A program made the position numbers and the translations under genes. A DNA stretch of 64,000 nucleotides. It comes from Pseudoxanthomonas sp. Lineage in GTDB: Bacteria; Pseudomonadota; Gammaproteobacteria; Xanthomonadales; Xanthomonadaceae. The DNA lies in NCBI RefSeq assembly GCF_002863005.1, contig NZ_PKDG01000025.1:1-64000 (forward strand), read 5' to 3'. Shown here piece after piece: positions 53,302-62,194 of the stretch (within the stretch, counting starts at the first letter, position 1; every line of letters starts with the position of its first letter). The notes below the pieces were generated by a model. The model did no database searches. It saw only the letters and a list, made by a program, of their open reading frames with translations, and was not told where the DNA came from.

Positions 53302-54180
53302 ATGGCAAACGCCCCATCGCCAGACGCCAACATCTACTTCGTGCCGCACAGCTCCAAGTGGCCGTTCGTGGGTTCCATCGCCATGTTCGTCACCATGGTC
53401 GGCGTGGCCAGCTGGCTCAACGACCTGTCGTTCGGCATGTGGACGTTCTACGCCGGCGTGGTCGGCCTGTGCGCCACGCTGTTCATGTGGTTCGGCGACG
53501 TGATCCGCGAGTCGGTCAGCGGCCACTACAACCGCCAGGTGGACGTGTCGTTCCGCATGGGCATGGTGTGGTTCATCTTCTCGGAAGTGATGTTCTTCGC
53601 GGCCTTCTTCGGCGCGCTGTTCTATGCCCGCACGCTCGCGTTGCCGTGGCTGGGTGGCGAAGGCGACGGCGTGATGACCAACAGCCTGCTGTGGGAAGGC
53701 TTCTCGGCCGCGTGGCCGAGCGCCGGCCCGGGCCAGGTGGGCGGCCAGTTCCAGACCATCCCGGCGTGGGGCCTGCCGCTGCTCAACACGCTGATCCTGC
53801 TGACCTCCGGCGTCACCATCACCATCGCGCACCATGCGCTGAAGGCCGGCAACCGCAGCCAGCTGCTGATCTGGCTGGGCGCCACGGTGCTGCTGGGCTG
53901 CGTGTTCCTGTTCTTCCAGGCCGAGGAATACGTCCACGCGTACAAGGAACTGAACCTGACGCTGGGCTCGGGCATCTACGGCTCCACGTTCTTCATGCTG
54001 ACCGGCTTCCACGGCCTGCATGTGACGCTGGGTACCATCATGCTGGCCATCATCTGGTTCCGTTGCGCCAAGGGCCACTTCACCAAGGACGACCACTTCG
54101 GCTTCGAAGCCGTGGCTTGGTACTGGCACTTCGTGGACGTGGTGTGGCTGGGCCTGTTCCTGTTCGTCTACGTGCTGTAA
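53302..54180 (+). CDS. ctaE: Cytochrome c oxidase subunit III
   Basis: A 292-residue, seven-helix subunit. FSEVMFFAAFFGALFYAR contains the conserved Glu of helix 3, FFQAEEYVHAY the helix 5-6 segment, GFHGLHVTLGTI and EAVAWYWHFVDVVWLGLF the C-terminal signature. The ATG at 53302 fits the family start. A strong terminator follows, ending the first part of the oxidase locus. Confidence 0.97.
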   Translation: MANAPSPDANIYFVPHSSKWPFVGSIAMFVTMVGVASWLNDLSFGMWTFYAGVVGLCATLFMWFGDVIRESVSGHYNRQVDVSFRMGMVWFIFSEVMFFAAFFGALFYARTLALPWLGGEGDGVMTNSLLWEGFSAAWPSAGPGQVGGQFQTIPAWGLPLLNTLILLTSGVTITIAHHALKAGNRSQLLIWLGATVLLGCVFLFFQAEEYVHAYKELNLTLGSGIYGSTFFMLTGFHGLHVTLGTIMLAIIWFRCAKGHFTKDDHFGFEAVAWYWHFVDVVWLGLFLFVYVL

Positions 54181-54203
54181 GCGCGGGCGACGCCGCAACG
54201 AAG

Positions 54204-54233
54204 AAGGGCCGGCAATGCCGGCCCTTTTCTTTT
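54204..54233 (+). terminator. Intrinsic terminator after ctaE
   Basis: Stem GGGCCGGC (54206-54213), AAT loop, GCCGGCCC (54217-54224), tail TTTTCTTTT. Confidence 0.92.
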
Positions 54234-54274
54234 GCCCGGTTGGCGCGGGGTGCCGCGCGCGGGACAATGCGTGC

Positions 54275-54496
54275 TCAGCCGGGATTGATGCCGTGCGGCT
54301 GGATCCAGCCCATCTTGATGGCCAGCACGACCAGCAGGATCAGGCCGACGGAGAGGGCGATGCGGCGCGTCAGCGCGTTGACGGTGCGCTTGCTCTCGCC
54401 CTTGTCGACCAGCATGTAGTACAGGCCAGCGCCCAGGTTCCAGACGATGAGGATGAGGAAGGCGATGATCAGCAGGGTTTTCAGCGAATCGTTCAT
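54275..54496 (-). CDS. DUF2909 (twin transmembrane) protein
   Basis: A 73-residue protein with two membrane helices: LKTLLIIAFLILIVWNLGAGLYYM and RRIALSVGLILLVVLAI, joined by a charged loop VDKGESKRTVN. It fits DUF2909, often encoded between cytochrome oxidase subunit III and SURF1, on the opposite strand as here. AAGGA lies 6 nt before the ATG, and a GATAAT box lies about 35 nt upstream (minus strand near 54533). Role unknown. Confidence 0.88.
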   Translation of the reverse strand: MNDSLKTLLIIAFLILIVWNLGAGLYYMLVDKGESKRTVNALTRRIALSVGLILLVVLAIKMGWIQPHGINPG

Positions 54497-54597
54497 GGCG
54501 TCCTTGACGGGACTTCGGCAGTGAGGCGCGCATTATCGCTCTCCCCGGGTGAGCCCGCGGTGGGTGCGACACTCGGACGCAGTCCGTGAGCCGCCAC

Positions 54598-55320
54598 ATG
54601 CCGCTGCCGGTCGGCTGGACCCTGGCAGTGCTGGCCATGTCGCTGTTCGGCAGTCTGGGCGCCTGGCAGTGGGGGCGGGCAGAGCAGAAGGAGGCGATGC
54701 TGGCCGAGACCGCCCGCGTGCTGGCGGAGCGGCAGCCGCAGCCGCTGGCGTCGGCCGCGGACAAGGCGCGGTCGCAGGCCTACGACTGGGCGGCCGGCGA
54801 GGGCGAATTCCTGCCTGCGCCGGCCATCCTGCTCGACAACCAGACCCGCGACCGCCAGCCCGGCGTGCGCGCGTATCGTGTCTTCCAGCCGGCCGATGCG
54901 GGAGCGCCGCTGCTGGTGGAACTGGGCTGGCTGCCGGTGCCGGGCAACCGCGAGATGCCGGCCGTGGCGCCGCTGTCGGGTACCCAGCGCATTACCGGAC
55001 TGCTGGTACCGCCGCCATCGGAAGGCATCGCCCACGCGCTGCCCAGCGCGCAGCCGGATGGCAGCCTGCTGGTGATCGCGCTGCAGCGGCAGGAGATCGG
55101 CCAGGCGCTGGGCCTGCCTTCATTGGCGCCACGTGTGCTGAAGCTGGATCCGGACCTGCCGCTGGGCTATGCGCGCGACCTGGACATCCTGCCCAACACG
55201 CTGCCCCCGGAGCGCCACATCGGCTATGCCGTGCAGTGGTTCGGACTGGCGGGCGCCGTGCTGGTGACGGCACTGGTGCTGACCTGGCGCAGCCGGCGTG
55301 GTGCACGGAAGGGGCAATGA
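54598..55320 (+). CDS. SURF1 family oxidase assembly protein
   Basis: A 240-residue protein with membrane helices at both ends (about 5-22 and 210-230) and a periplasmic domain between. LGAWQWGRAEQK is the family N-terminal motif, LLVELGWLP the central motif (GWLP), and HIGYAVQWFGLA the C-terminal one. SURF1 assists insertion of heme a into subunit I. An in-frame GTG at 54586 is an alternative start; neither has a strong ribosome site. Confidence 0.92.
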   Translation: MPLPVGWTLAVLAMSLFGSLGAWQWGRAEQKEAMLAETARVLAERQPQPLASAADKARSQAYDWAAGEGEFLPAPAILLDNQTRDRQPGVRAYRVFQPADAGAPLLVELGWLPVPGNREMPAVAPLSGTQRITGLLVPPPSEGIAHALPSAQPDGSLLVIALQRQEIGQALGLPSLAPRVLKLDPDLPLGYARDLDILPNTLPPERHIGYAVQWFGLAGAVLVTALVLTWRSRRGARKGQ

Positions 55321-55334
55321 TCCCGCGGGCGTGA

Positions 55335-55340
55335 GAAAAT
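55335..55340 (+). promoter_or_regulatory. -10-like GAAAAT 6 nt before the CxxxC protein start (leaderless candidate)
   Basis: GAAAAT, GCGTCC, ATG at 55347. Weaker than the others in this set, and the gene may also be read from upstream. Confidence 0.3.
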
Positions 55341-55346
55341 GCGTCC

Positions 55347-55919
55347 ATGGACCCAAAACCATTCGATCCCGCCCAGCGGCGTCGCGGGCGGTGGATGCTC
55401 GTCGGCCTGTTCGCGTTGTTCTTCGGCACCGTGTTCGGCGCCGGCATCCTGCGTTTCTCCGGCTGGCAACCCGCCTCGCACAAGAACCACGGGGTGATGC
55501 TGCAGCCGCCGGCGGACGCGCGCGATCTTTCGCTGACGCTGGCCGACGGTGGCCGCTATGACTGGACGCCCGCCGAGCGTCGCTGGCGCATCGTAGCCGC
55601 CCCGGCGCCGGACTGCGCGCAGGCCTGCACCCGTCTCGCCCGCGACCTGGACAAGGTCTGGCAACTGTTCGGCCACAACGCCGACGAAGTGGACATCCTC
55701 TGGATCGGCGACTATCCCGCCGACGCCCCCCGCCATGCGGCCCTGCGCGAGGTGCGCGCCAATGATCCCCTGCGCGCGCGCCTGCCGCAGGTCGACGACG
55801 CGGCGGGTACGCCGGTCTACGTGATCGATCCCCATGGCTTCGTCATCCTGCGCTATGCCCCCGGCTTCGATCCGGGCGGCCTGCGCACGGATGTGTCCAA
55901 GCTGATCAAGCTCATCTGA
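55347..55919 (+). CDS. Membrane-anchored thioredoxin-like protein with CxxxC, SCO-like
   Basis: A 190-residue protein with one N-terminal membrane helix (about residues 16-36) and a periplasmic domain. DCAQACTRLARDLDKVWQLFG holds a CxxxC pair as in SCO1/SenC copper chaperones, and VYVIDPHGFVILRYAPGFD resembles the end of a thioredoxin fold with the SCO-type VID and late strands. The usual SCO His residue before the C-terminus is not seen. Its place between SURF1 and ctaA suggests a part in copper delivery or thiol reduction for CuA. Family assignment is tentative. Confidence 0.7.
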   Translation: MDPKPFDPAQRRRGRWMLVGLFALFFGTVFGAGILRFSGWQPASHKNHGVMLQPPADARDLSLTLADGGRYDWTPAERRWRIVAAPAPDCAQACTRLARDLDKVWQLFGHNADEVDILWIGDYPADAPRHAALREVRANDPLRARLPQVDDAAGTPVYVIDPHGFVILRYAPGFDPGGLRTDVSKLIKLI

Positions 55920-55938
55920 GCCGCTCACAGAACCGCCG

Positions 55939-57102
55939 ATGATGACTACCCCCGCCCGCTCCGTCCTCTCCCGTCCTGCTGTCTACAAGCACTTCCATCG
56001 CATCGCCTGGCTCGCGGTCGCACTGACGCTGTGCGTCGTCGTGTTCGGCGCCTTCGTGCGCCTGTCCGATGCCGGGCTGAGCTGCCCCGACTGGCCGACC
56101 TGCTACGGCCGTGCCGCGTGGCCGAAAGCGGTCGATGAAGCGGCCTCCCACGTCGCCAGCGAGATCCGGCCGTTCGAAACCCACAAGGCGTGGCGCGAAC
56201 AGGTGCATCGCCACCTCGCCGCGTCGCTGGGCGTGCTGGTGCTGGTGCTGGCGCTGCTCGCCGCGCGCCGCCGGCGCTGGGGCATCGCGCAGATCCTGAT
56301 CGCCGCCGGGCTGGTCGGCGCGGCGATCCCGCTGTACATGCACGGCGAGCACGTGGAAGCGTCCGTACTTGCGGTCATCGGCGAAGCGATCCTGCTGTTC
56401 GCGGCATTGCGTTGGACGAACATCGACCTGGCGCGCGCCGGTGCACTGACGCTGGCGGTGATCATCTTCCAGGCGCTGCTTGGCATGTGGACGGTCACCT
56501 GGCTGCTGAAACCCATCGTAGTGATGGGGCACCTGCTCGGCGGCCTGACCACGTTCTCGCTGCTCGTCTGGATGGCGTGGCGGGCCACCGGCCGGCCGAT
56601 CACGCTGGCCGATGCGACCGTGCTGCGCCGCTGGCTGATCGGCGGGCTGGCATTGCTCGGCATCCAGATTGCGCTGGGCGGCTGGGTCAGCGCGAATTAC
56701 GCGGCCCTGGCCTGCGGCCTGGATTTTCCGAAATGCGTGGGCCAGTGGGTGCCACCGGCGGATTTCCGCGAAGGCTTCGTGCTGTGGCGTGGCATCGGCG
56801 TGGACTACGAAGGGGGCGTGCTCGATGGTGCGGCCCGCATCGCGATCCAGCTCGCCCATCGCGCGATGGCGGTGGTGGTGGCGCTGTACGTGCTGGCGCT
56901 GGCGCTTCGCCTGTTCCGCACCCCCGGCATGCGCAGCTGGTCGCTGACGCTGGGGGTGCTGATCGCCGCGCAGGTCACGCTGGGCATCCTCAACGTGAAG
57001 CTCAACCTGCCGCTGCCGGTGGCCGTTGCGCACAACGCCGGTGCCGTGCTGCTGCTGTTCACCCTGGTCTCGCTGACCGCGCGCCTGCGCAGGCCGGACT
57101 GA
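55939..57102 (+). CDS. ctaA: Heme A synthase (CtaA/COX15)
   Basis: A 387-residue, eight-helix inner-membrane enzyme that oxidises a methyl group of heme O to give heme A. Conserved His and Glu appear in the two related four-helix halves: [47 protein letters not shown] and [10 protein letters not shown]. The Cys pair of the first loop (LSCPDWPTC) and of the second ([11 protein letters not shown]) matches type with disulfide loops. Its stop overlaps the ctaB start by one base. Confidence 0.95.
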   Translation: MMTTPARSVLSRPAVYKHFHRIAWLAVALTLCVVVFGAFVRLSDAGLSCPDWPTCYGRAAWPKAVDEAASHVASEIRPFETHKAWREQVHRHLAASLGVLVLVLALLAARRRRWGIAQILIAAGLVGAAIPLYMHGEHVEASVLAVIGEAILLFAALRWTNIDLARAGALTLAVIIFQALLGMWTVTWLLKPIVVMGHLLGGLTTFSLLVWMAWRATGRPITLADATVLRRWLIGGLALLGIQIALGGWVSANYAALACGLDFPKCVGQWVPPADFREGFVLWRGIGVDYEGGVLDGAARIAIQLAHRAMAVVVALYVLALALRLFRTPGMRSWSLTLGVLIAAQVTLGILNVKLNLPLPVAVAHNAGAVLLLFTLVSLTARLRRPD

Positions 57103-58040
57103 TGGCATCGACGTTCCGCCAGTACTGGGACCTGACCAAGCCGCGCGTGGTGGCGCTGATCGTGTTCACCGCGATCGTCGGCATGTTTCTCGCCATCGAC
57201 GGCCTGCCCGACGGCGCGGAGCTGCTGCGTGGCGCGCTGGGCTTCCTCGGTATCTGGCTGGCCGCCTCCAGCGCCGCCGCGATCAACCAGCTGCTCGACG
57301 CGCGCATCGACGCGAAGATGGCGCGCACCTCGTGGCGCCCGCTGGTGCAGGGCCAGGTGAAGCCGTGGCAAGCGCTGGTGTTCGCGCTGGTCCTGGCGGC
57401 GTTGTCGATGACCCTCCTGGTGCTGTGGGTGAACACCATCACGGCGATCCTGACGTTCGCGTCGCTGATCGGCTATGCCGTGGTCTACACGGTGTTCCTG
57501 AAGCGCGCCACGCCGCAGAACATCGTCATCGGCGGCATCGCCGGTGCTGCGCCTCCGCTGCTCGGCTGGGCCACCATGACCGGCATGCAGGGCGAGTGGG
57601 ACTGGCCGCACGCGCTGCTGCTGGTGCTGATCATCTTCGTCTGGACGCCGCCGCATTTCTGGGCGCTGGCGATCTTCCGCCGCGAGGACTACGCCCGCGC
57701 ACTGGTGCCGATGCTGCCGGTGACGCATGGCGTGACGTACACGCGCTGGCAGATCCTGTTCTACACGGTACTGCTGGTCGAAGTGACGGTGCTGCCGGTG
57801 GTGTTCGGCATGAGCGGCTTCTTCTACCTGGGGGGCGCGCTGGTGCTGGGCGCGGTGTTCCTCTGGTACGCGTGGCGATTGCTGGATCCGCCGGACGACT
57901 TCTTTCCGATGCGTGTCTTCAACTACTCCATCGTCTACCTGATGGCGCTGTTCGCGTTCCTGCTGGTCGATCATTGGGCGATGCCGATGCTGCGGCCCGC
58001 GGCGGCGGCGTCCGGCATCGAGTTCGTGCCGGCGGGATAA
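57102..58040 (+). CDS. ctaB: Protoheme IX farnesyltransferase (heme O synthase)
   Basis: A 312-residue UbiA-type prenyltransferase with nine helices that adds the farnesyl chain to heme B. The first Asp-rich motif is [20 protein letters not shown] and the second lies around [31 protein letters not shown] is the conserved heme-side loop. The start is fused to the ctaA stop (TGATG). A REP pair follows directly. Confidence 0.97.
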   Translation: MASTFRQYWDLTKPRVVALIVFTAIVGMFLAIDGLPDGAELLRGALGFLGIWLAASSAAAINQLLDARIDAKMARTSWRPLVQGQVKPWQALVFALVLAALSMTLLVLWVNTITAILTFASLIGYAVVYTVFLKRATPQNIVIGGIAGAAPPLLGWATMTGMQGEWDWPHALLLVLIIFVWTPPHFWALAIFRREDYARALVPMLPVTHGVTYTRWQILFYTVLLVEVTVLPVVFGMSGFFYLGGALVLGAVFLWYAWRLLDPPDDFFPMRVFNYSIVYLMALFAFLLVDHWAMPMLRPAAAASGIEFVPAG

Positions 58041-58052
58041 AGTTGAGCTGTT

Positions 58053-58118
58053 GTGGGAGCGACGTCAGTCGCGAAATTAGCGCCATGAATGCGTCATCGC
58101 GACTGACGTCGCTCCCAC
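58053..58118. repeat. REP pair, GGGAGCGACGTCAGTCGCGA family, copy 3
   Basis: Perfect 22-bp arms at 58053-58074 and 58097-58118, inverted, 22-bp centre. It separates ctaB from the convergent phosphatase gene. Confidence 0.92.
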
Positions 58119-58142
58119 GGGAAGCATGCTCAACGTGATGCG

Positions 58143-58625
58143 TCAGGGTTTGCCCAACTGCTCCACCACCACCGGCTCCAGCGACGTCAATCCCGCCTTG
58201 CGACCGAGCTCCAGCGCTTCCTCGCGTGGCACACCCCGCGTCGCCGCATCCAGTGCCAGCAGCGCGCCAACGCGGTTGCCCGAGGCGCAATGCAGCAGCA
58301 CGTCTCCATCCTGTGCCCTCAGCAGTTCGCCCAGCGCTTTCGCGTTCGCCGGGGTGACGTCGTCCTTGCCGGCGATCGGCAAAGCGATGTAGTTCAGGCC
58401 CAGCCGCTGCGCTCCAGCGGCCTCGTCGTAGCCGCGATCTTCCTGCGCGCCGCGCAGGTCGATCACCGTGCGCACGCCCTGCGATTTCAGGCGGACGAGA
58501 TCGTCCTGCGATGGCTGGCCACCCGTGTGTAGGCCGGGCTGCGGCTGGGTGAAGTCGCGGGCATGGGCGGCGAGCGACAAGCAGCCCGCCAGGAGGAGGA
58601 ACAGCAAAGAAGCGAAGCGGATCAT
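58143..58625 (-). CDS. Exported CX5R protein phosphatase-like protein (DSP/Blh-like)
   Basis: A 160-residue protein with signal peptide MIRFASLLFLLLAGCLSLAAHA. The phosphatase P-loop is LLHCASGNRVGAL (C-A-S-G-N-R-V, Cys and Arg spaced as CX5R allowing for HCxSGxR), preceded by VIDLRGAQEDRGYDE. It resembles DUF442/beta-lactamase-hydrolase-like phosphatases. If exported it would act in the periplasm. GGAG precedes the start, which lies only 10 nt after the dnaG stop, so it is likely the distal gene of the dnaG transcript. Confidence 0.82.
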   Translation of the reverse strand: MIRFASLLFLLLAGCLSLAAHARDFTQPQPGLHTGGQPSQDDLVRLKSQGVRTVIDLRGAQEDRGYDEAAGAQRLGLNYIALPIAGKDDVTPANAKALGELLRAQDGDVLLHCASGNRVGALLALDAATRGVPREEALELGRKAGLTSLEPVVVEQLGKP

Positions 58626-58635
58626 CGTGGGCTCC

Positions 58636-60381
58636 TCAGTGGCGGCCGATACGGGCCTGCAGCAGCGTGCGCAGTTCGTACTTGTCGGTTTCGTCCAGGC
58701 CCTGGCTGCGCTGCTTGGCCTGCAGTTCCTCGAGTCGTTGCTGCAGCATCTGTTTTTCCAGTTGCACGGCGGCGTCGAGGAGTTCCTGGCGCCAGCTGTC
58801 CTCGTCGCCGGGCAGGTCCTGCATCGCGAGCTTCTGCAGGGCGGCGGCCTCGTCGCGTTCCGCGAAGTGCTCCAGCAGCACACCGGTGGTGATGTCGGGG
58901 CGTGCATGCACCAGGTCGATCAGTTCCAGCAACAGGTCCATGCCCGCCAGGCGCAATGCGGAAAAACCGTGCGTCGACTCGATGGACAAGGCCAGCGCGG
59001 GCTTGTGCAGCAGGCGCACGATGATGCTGCGGACGAGGCTCGGTTTGGTGTGCCCCGCCTGCGTGGGTACCGCGCGACGTGACGTTGGCGGAGGTGCGGC
59101 GACCGGCGTGCCTGCGCTGCCGGGACCGACACCGACACCGGTGATCTCGGTCAGGCGCTGGCGCATCAGGTCGCCGAACGCGCCGTCGGGAATCTGCGCC
59201 AGCAACGGGCGCGCGCGCTCGGCCAGGCGTGCCTTGCCGTCGAGCGTGGACAGTTTGATGTCCTTGGCCAGTTCGTCGAAGAAGAACTGCGACAGCGGCG
59301 TCGCCTGCTGCAGGCGCGCATCGAAACCGGCCGCGCCTTCCTGCCGCACGATGGTGTCGGGGTCCTCGCCATCGGGCAGGAACAGGAAGAACGCCTGGCG
59401 CCCGTCCTTCATGCGCGGCAGTACCGATTCCAGCGCGCGCCACGCGGCACGCTGGCCCGCGGCATCGCCGTCGAAACAGAAGTACACGTCGGGCGCATTG
59501 CGGAACAGCAGCTCGGCATGTTCCGGCGTGGTCGCGGTGCCCAGGGTGGCGACGGCTTCCTTCACCCCGAACTGGAACAGCGAGACCACGTCCATGTAGC
59601 CCTCGACCACCACAAGGCGCGCGATCTTCTGGTTGGCCTGCTTCACCTGCCACAGGCCGTATAGCTCGCGGCCCTTGTGGAACAGCGCGGTCTCGGGTGA
59701 GTTGAGGTACTTGGGGCCGTCGTCCTTCTGCAGCACGCGACCGCCAAAGGCGATCACGCGCCCGCGCCGGTCGTGGATCGGGAACATCACCCGGTCGCGG
59801 AACTTGTCGTAGACGTGGCCGCGGTCGTTCTTCGAGAACAGGCCGGCGCGATCGAGCAGCTTCATCCGGCGCTCGTCGGTGCCCAGCGCGTCCTTCAGCG
59901 CCGAATAGCCGTCCGGCGCATAGCCGATCATGAACTGCGTGCGGATCGCCGCATCCACGCCGCGGCCGTCGAGATAGGACCTCGCCTTGTCGCTGCCCTC
60001 CAGATTGCGCTGGAAGAAGCGCGCGGCCGCTTCCAGCGCATTGAACAGGTCGCGGGTGTCGTTGTTCTCGTTGCGCTGCTGGGTCTCGCGAGGCACTTCC
60101 ATGCCGTTGCGGCGCGCCAGCTCCTCCACCGCGTCGAGGAACTCGAGGCGGTCGTAGTTCATCAGGAACGACAGCGCCGTTCCGTGCGCGCCGCAGCCGA
60201 AGCAGTGGTAGAACTGCTTCGTCGGCGAGACCGTGAACGACGGCGAGCGCTCATCGTGGAATGGGCAGCAGGCCGAATATTCCTTGCCCTGGCGCTTCAG
60301 CGGGACGCGCGCGCCCACCACCTCGACGATATCCGTCCGGGCGAGCAGTTCGTCGATGAAGGCGTCGGGGATGCGGGCCAT
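58636..60381 (-). CDS. dnaG: DNA primase
   Basis: A 581-residue primase that makes RNA primers at the replication fork. N-terminal zinc finger of the CHC2 type: Cys39, His42, Cys60, Cys63. The catalytic TOPRIM domain shows VVVEGYMDVV and CFDGDAAGQRAA. The C-terminal about 130 residues form the helicase-binding domain. MARIPDAFIDELLART at 60381 is the usual N-terminus; an ATG 9 nt upstream is possible. Here it is followed by a phosphatase gene instead of rpoD, and rpsU is not adjacent. It diverges from dld with 54 bp between starts. Confidence 0.96.
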   Translation of the reverse strand: MARIPDAFIDELLARTDIVEVVGARVPLKRQGKEYSACCPFHDERSPSFTVSPTKQFYHCFGCGAHGTALSFLMNYDRLEFLDAVEELARRNGMEVPRETQQRNENNDTRDLFNALEAAARFFQRNLEGSDKARSYLDGRGVDAAIRTQFMIGYAPDGYSALKDALGTDERRMKLLDRAGLFSKNDRGHVYDKFRDRVMFPIHDRRGRVIAFGGRVLQKDDGPKYLNSPETALFHKGRELYGLWQVKQANQKIARLVVVEGYMDVVSLFQFGVKEAVATLGTATTPEHAELLFRNAPDVYFCFDGDAAGQRAAWRALESVLPRMKDGRQAFFLFLPDGEDPDTIVRQEGAAGFDARLQQATPLSQFFFDELAKDIKLSTLDGKARLAERARPLLAQIPDGAFGDLMRQRLTEITGVGVGPGSAGTPVAAPPPTSRRAVPTQAGHTKPSLVRSIIVRLLHKPALALSIESTHGFSALRLAGMDLLLELIDLVHARPDITTGVLLEHFAERDEAAALQKLAMQDLPGDEDSWRQELLDAAVQLEKQMLQQRLEELQAKQRSQGLDETDKYELRTLLQARIGRH

Positions 60382-60423
60382 GCGGGGCATAGGATGCCAC
60401 GCCGGGCCGGCGAGCCGCCGCGC

Positions 60424-60429
60424 TACCAT
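60424..60429 (+). promoter_or_regulatory. -10-like TACCAT 6 nt before dld start (leaderless candidate)
   Basis: TACCAT, GCGCCC, ATG at 60436; no ribosome site. It lies within the 54-bp dnaG-dld divergent gap. Confidence 0.35.
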
Positions 60430-60435
60430 GCGCCC

Positions 60436-62136
60436 ATGCCGCTCGAGACGATTCCAGACGACGCCCTGCTGGCGCGATTGCGCGAGGTTGTCGGCCGCAG
60501 GCACGTGCTGACGGGTGCCCGCGCGACACGCCGCTACCGCAAGGGCTACCGGTTCGGCGACGGCCCCGTGCTGGCGGTGGCGTGCCCGGGCACGCTGCTG
60601 GAGCTGTGGCGGGTACTGCAGGCGACCGTGGATGCGGGACGCATCGTGCTGATGCAGGCGGCGAACACCGGCCTGACCGGCGGTTCGACGCCCGATGGCG
60701 AAGGTTACGACCGGAGCATCGTGCTGATCAGCACGCGGCGCCTCACCGGCGTGCAACTGCTGGAGGGAGGACGCCAGGTCGTCTGCCTGCCGGGCGCTAC
60801 GCTGGATGTGCTGGAGAAGACGCTGGCGCCGCTCGGGCGGGAGCCGCATTCGGTGATCGGCTCCTCGTGCATCGGTGCCTCCGTGCTCGGTGGCGTCTGC
60901 AACAACTCCGGTGGCGCACTGGTGCGGCGCGGACCTGCGTACACCGAGCTGGCGCTGTACGCGCAGCGGGGCGACGACGGAGTGCTGCGGCTGGTGAACC
61001 ATCTCGGCATCGCGCTGGGCGAGACACCGGAAGAGATCCTGTCGCGGCTGCAGGCCGGGGACTACGGCGCCGATGCCATCGTCCACGATCCGGCGCAGGC
61101 CGCATCGGACCCCTGCTATGCCGACCACGTCCGCGAGGTCGACGCACCCACGCCCGCCCGCTACAACGCGGACCCTTCGCGCCTGCACGAGGCCTCGGGC
61201 TGTGCGGGGCGGCTGGCGGTGTTTGCGGTGCGGCTGGATACGTTCGAACGGGACGATGCGTCGGTGTTCTACATCGGCAGCAACGACCCGGACGACCTCA
61301 CCGAGGTGCGCCGTCATCTGCTGACCGCCTTCGAGCGCCTGCCGATCGCCGGCGAATACCTGCACCGCGACGCCTTCGACATCGGCGACCGCTATGGCAA
61401 GGACACCTTCCTGCTGATCGACCGGTTCGGGACCGACAAAGTACCCGCAGCGTTCGCACTGAAGAGCCGCGTGGACGGAGTGTGCGAACGGTTCGGCATG
61501 CACGGGCTGGCGGATCGCGCGCTGCAATGGTTCACCGCGAAGCTGCCTGACCACCTGCCACCGCGGCTGCGCGCGTACCGCGACCGCTACGAGCACCACC
61601 TGCTGCTGAAGGTGTCGACGCGGGATGCAGAAGCGACACGCGCGTTCCTGCACGGGTTCTTCGGTGGCCGCGAGGGGGATTTCCTCGCCTGCGATGCGGA
61701 GGAGGGCCGCAAGGCGTTCCTGCTGCGCTTCGCGGTGGCGGGCGCGGCGGTGCGCTATCGCGCGGTGCATGCGGCCGAGGTCGAGGACATCGTCGCACTG
61801 GACATCGCCCTGCGCCGCGACGACCGCGCCTGGGTGGAGACACTGCCCGCGGCGCTGGCCACGACGATGGTCGCGCGGCTCTACTACGGGCACTTCTTCT
61901 GCCACGTGTTCCACCAGGACTACATCGTGCGGAAGGGCGTCGATCCGCTGGCGGTGGAACACCGCCTGTGGGACCTGCTCGATGCGCGCGGCGCCGAGTA
62001 CCCCGCCGAACACAACGTCGGCCACCTGTACCGTGCCAAGCCGGCGCTGGCCGACTTCTACCGCATGCTGGATCCCACGAATACCTTCAATCCCGGCATC
62101 GGCCAGACCAGCAGGCAGGCGGACTGGAAGGAGTGA
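60436..62136 (+). CDS. dld: D-lactate dehydrogenase, quinone-dependent (respiratory Dld)
   Basis: A 566-residue peripheral membrane flavoprotein that oxidises D-lactate to pyruvate and reduces quinone (E. coli Dld has 571). The FAD-binding PCMH domain occupies about residues 30-220 with VLMQAANTGLTGGSTPDG and SVIGSSCIGASVLGGVCNNSGG. The C-terminal half matches the membrane-binding domain of Dld, with YGKDTFLLIDRFGTDKVP, YEHHLLLKVS and the C-terminal end LDPTNTFNPGIGQTS. The start has no ribosome site but a -10-like box 6 nt upstream. Confidence 0.94.
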   Translation: MPLETIPDDALLARLREVVGRRHVLTGARATRRYRKGYRFGDGPVLAVACPGTLLELWRVLQATVDAGRIVLMQAANTGLTGGSTPDGEGYDRSIVLISTRRLTGVQLLEGGRQVVCLPGATLDVLEKTLAPLGREPHSVIGSSCIGASVLGGVCNNSGGALVRRGPAYTELALYAQRGDDGVLRLVNHLGIALGETPEEILSRLQAGDYGADAIVHDPAQAASDPCYADHVREVDAPTPARYNADPSRLHEASGCAGRLAVFAVRLDTFERDDASVFYIGSNDPDDLTEVRRHLLTAFERLPIAGEYLHRDAFDIGDRYGKDTFLLIDRFGTDKVPAAFALKSRVDGVCERFGMHGLADRALQWFTAKLPDHLPPRLRAYRDRYEHHLLLKVSTRDAEATRAFLHGFFGGREGDFLACDAEEGRKAFLLRFAVAGAAVRYRAVHAAEVEDIVALDIALRRDDRAWVETLPAALATTMVARLYYGHFFCHVFHQDYIVRKGVDPLAVEHRLWDLLDARGAEYPAEHNVGHLYRAKPALADFYRMLDPTNTFNPGIGQTSRQADWKE

Positions 62137-62194
62137 GTGGAGAGGAGTGAAAAGGGAGCGAACGCCGCCTTGCACTCACTTCTCACTCCTTTCC
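62134..62194. repeat. Purine-rich/pyrimidine-rich imperfect inverted repeat, copy 3
   Basis: GAGTGAGTGGAGAGGAGTG and GGGAGCGAACG face CACTCACTTCTCACTCCTTT. It covers the convergent ends of dld and the YihY gene and includes the last codons of the latter. The GAGCGAACG word is shared with copy 1. Confidence 0.55.
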
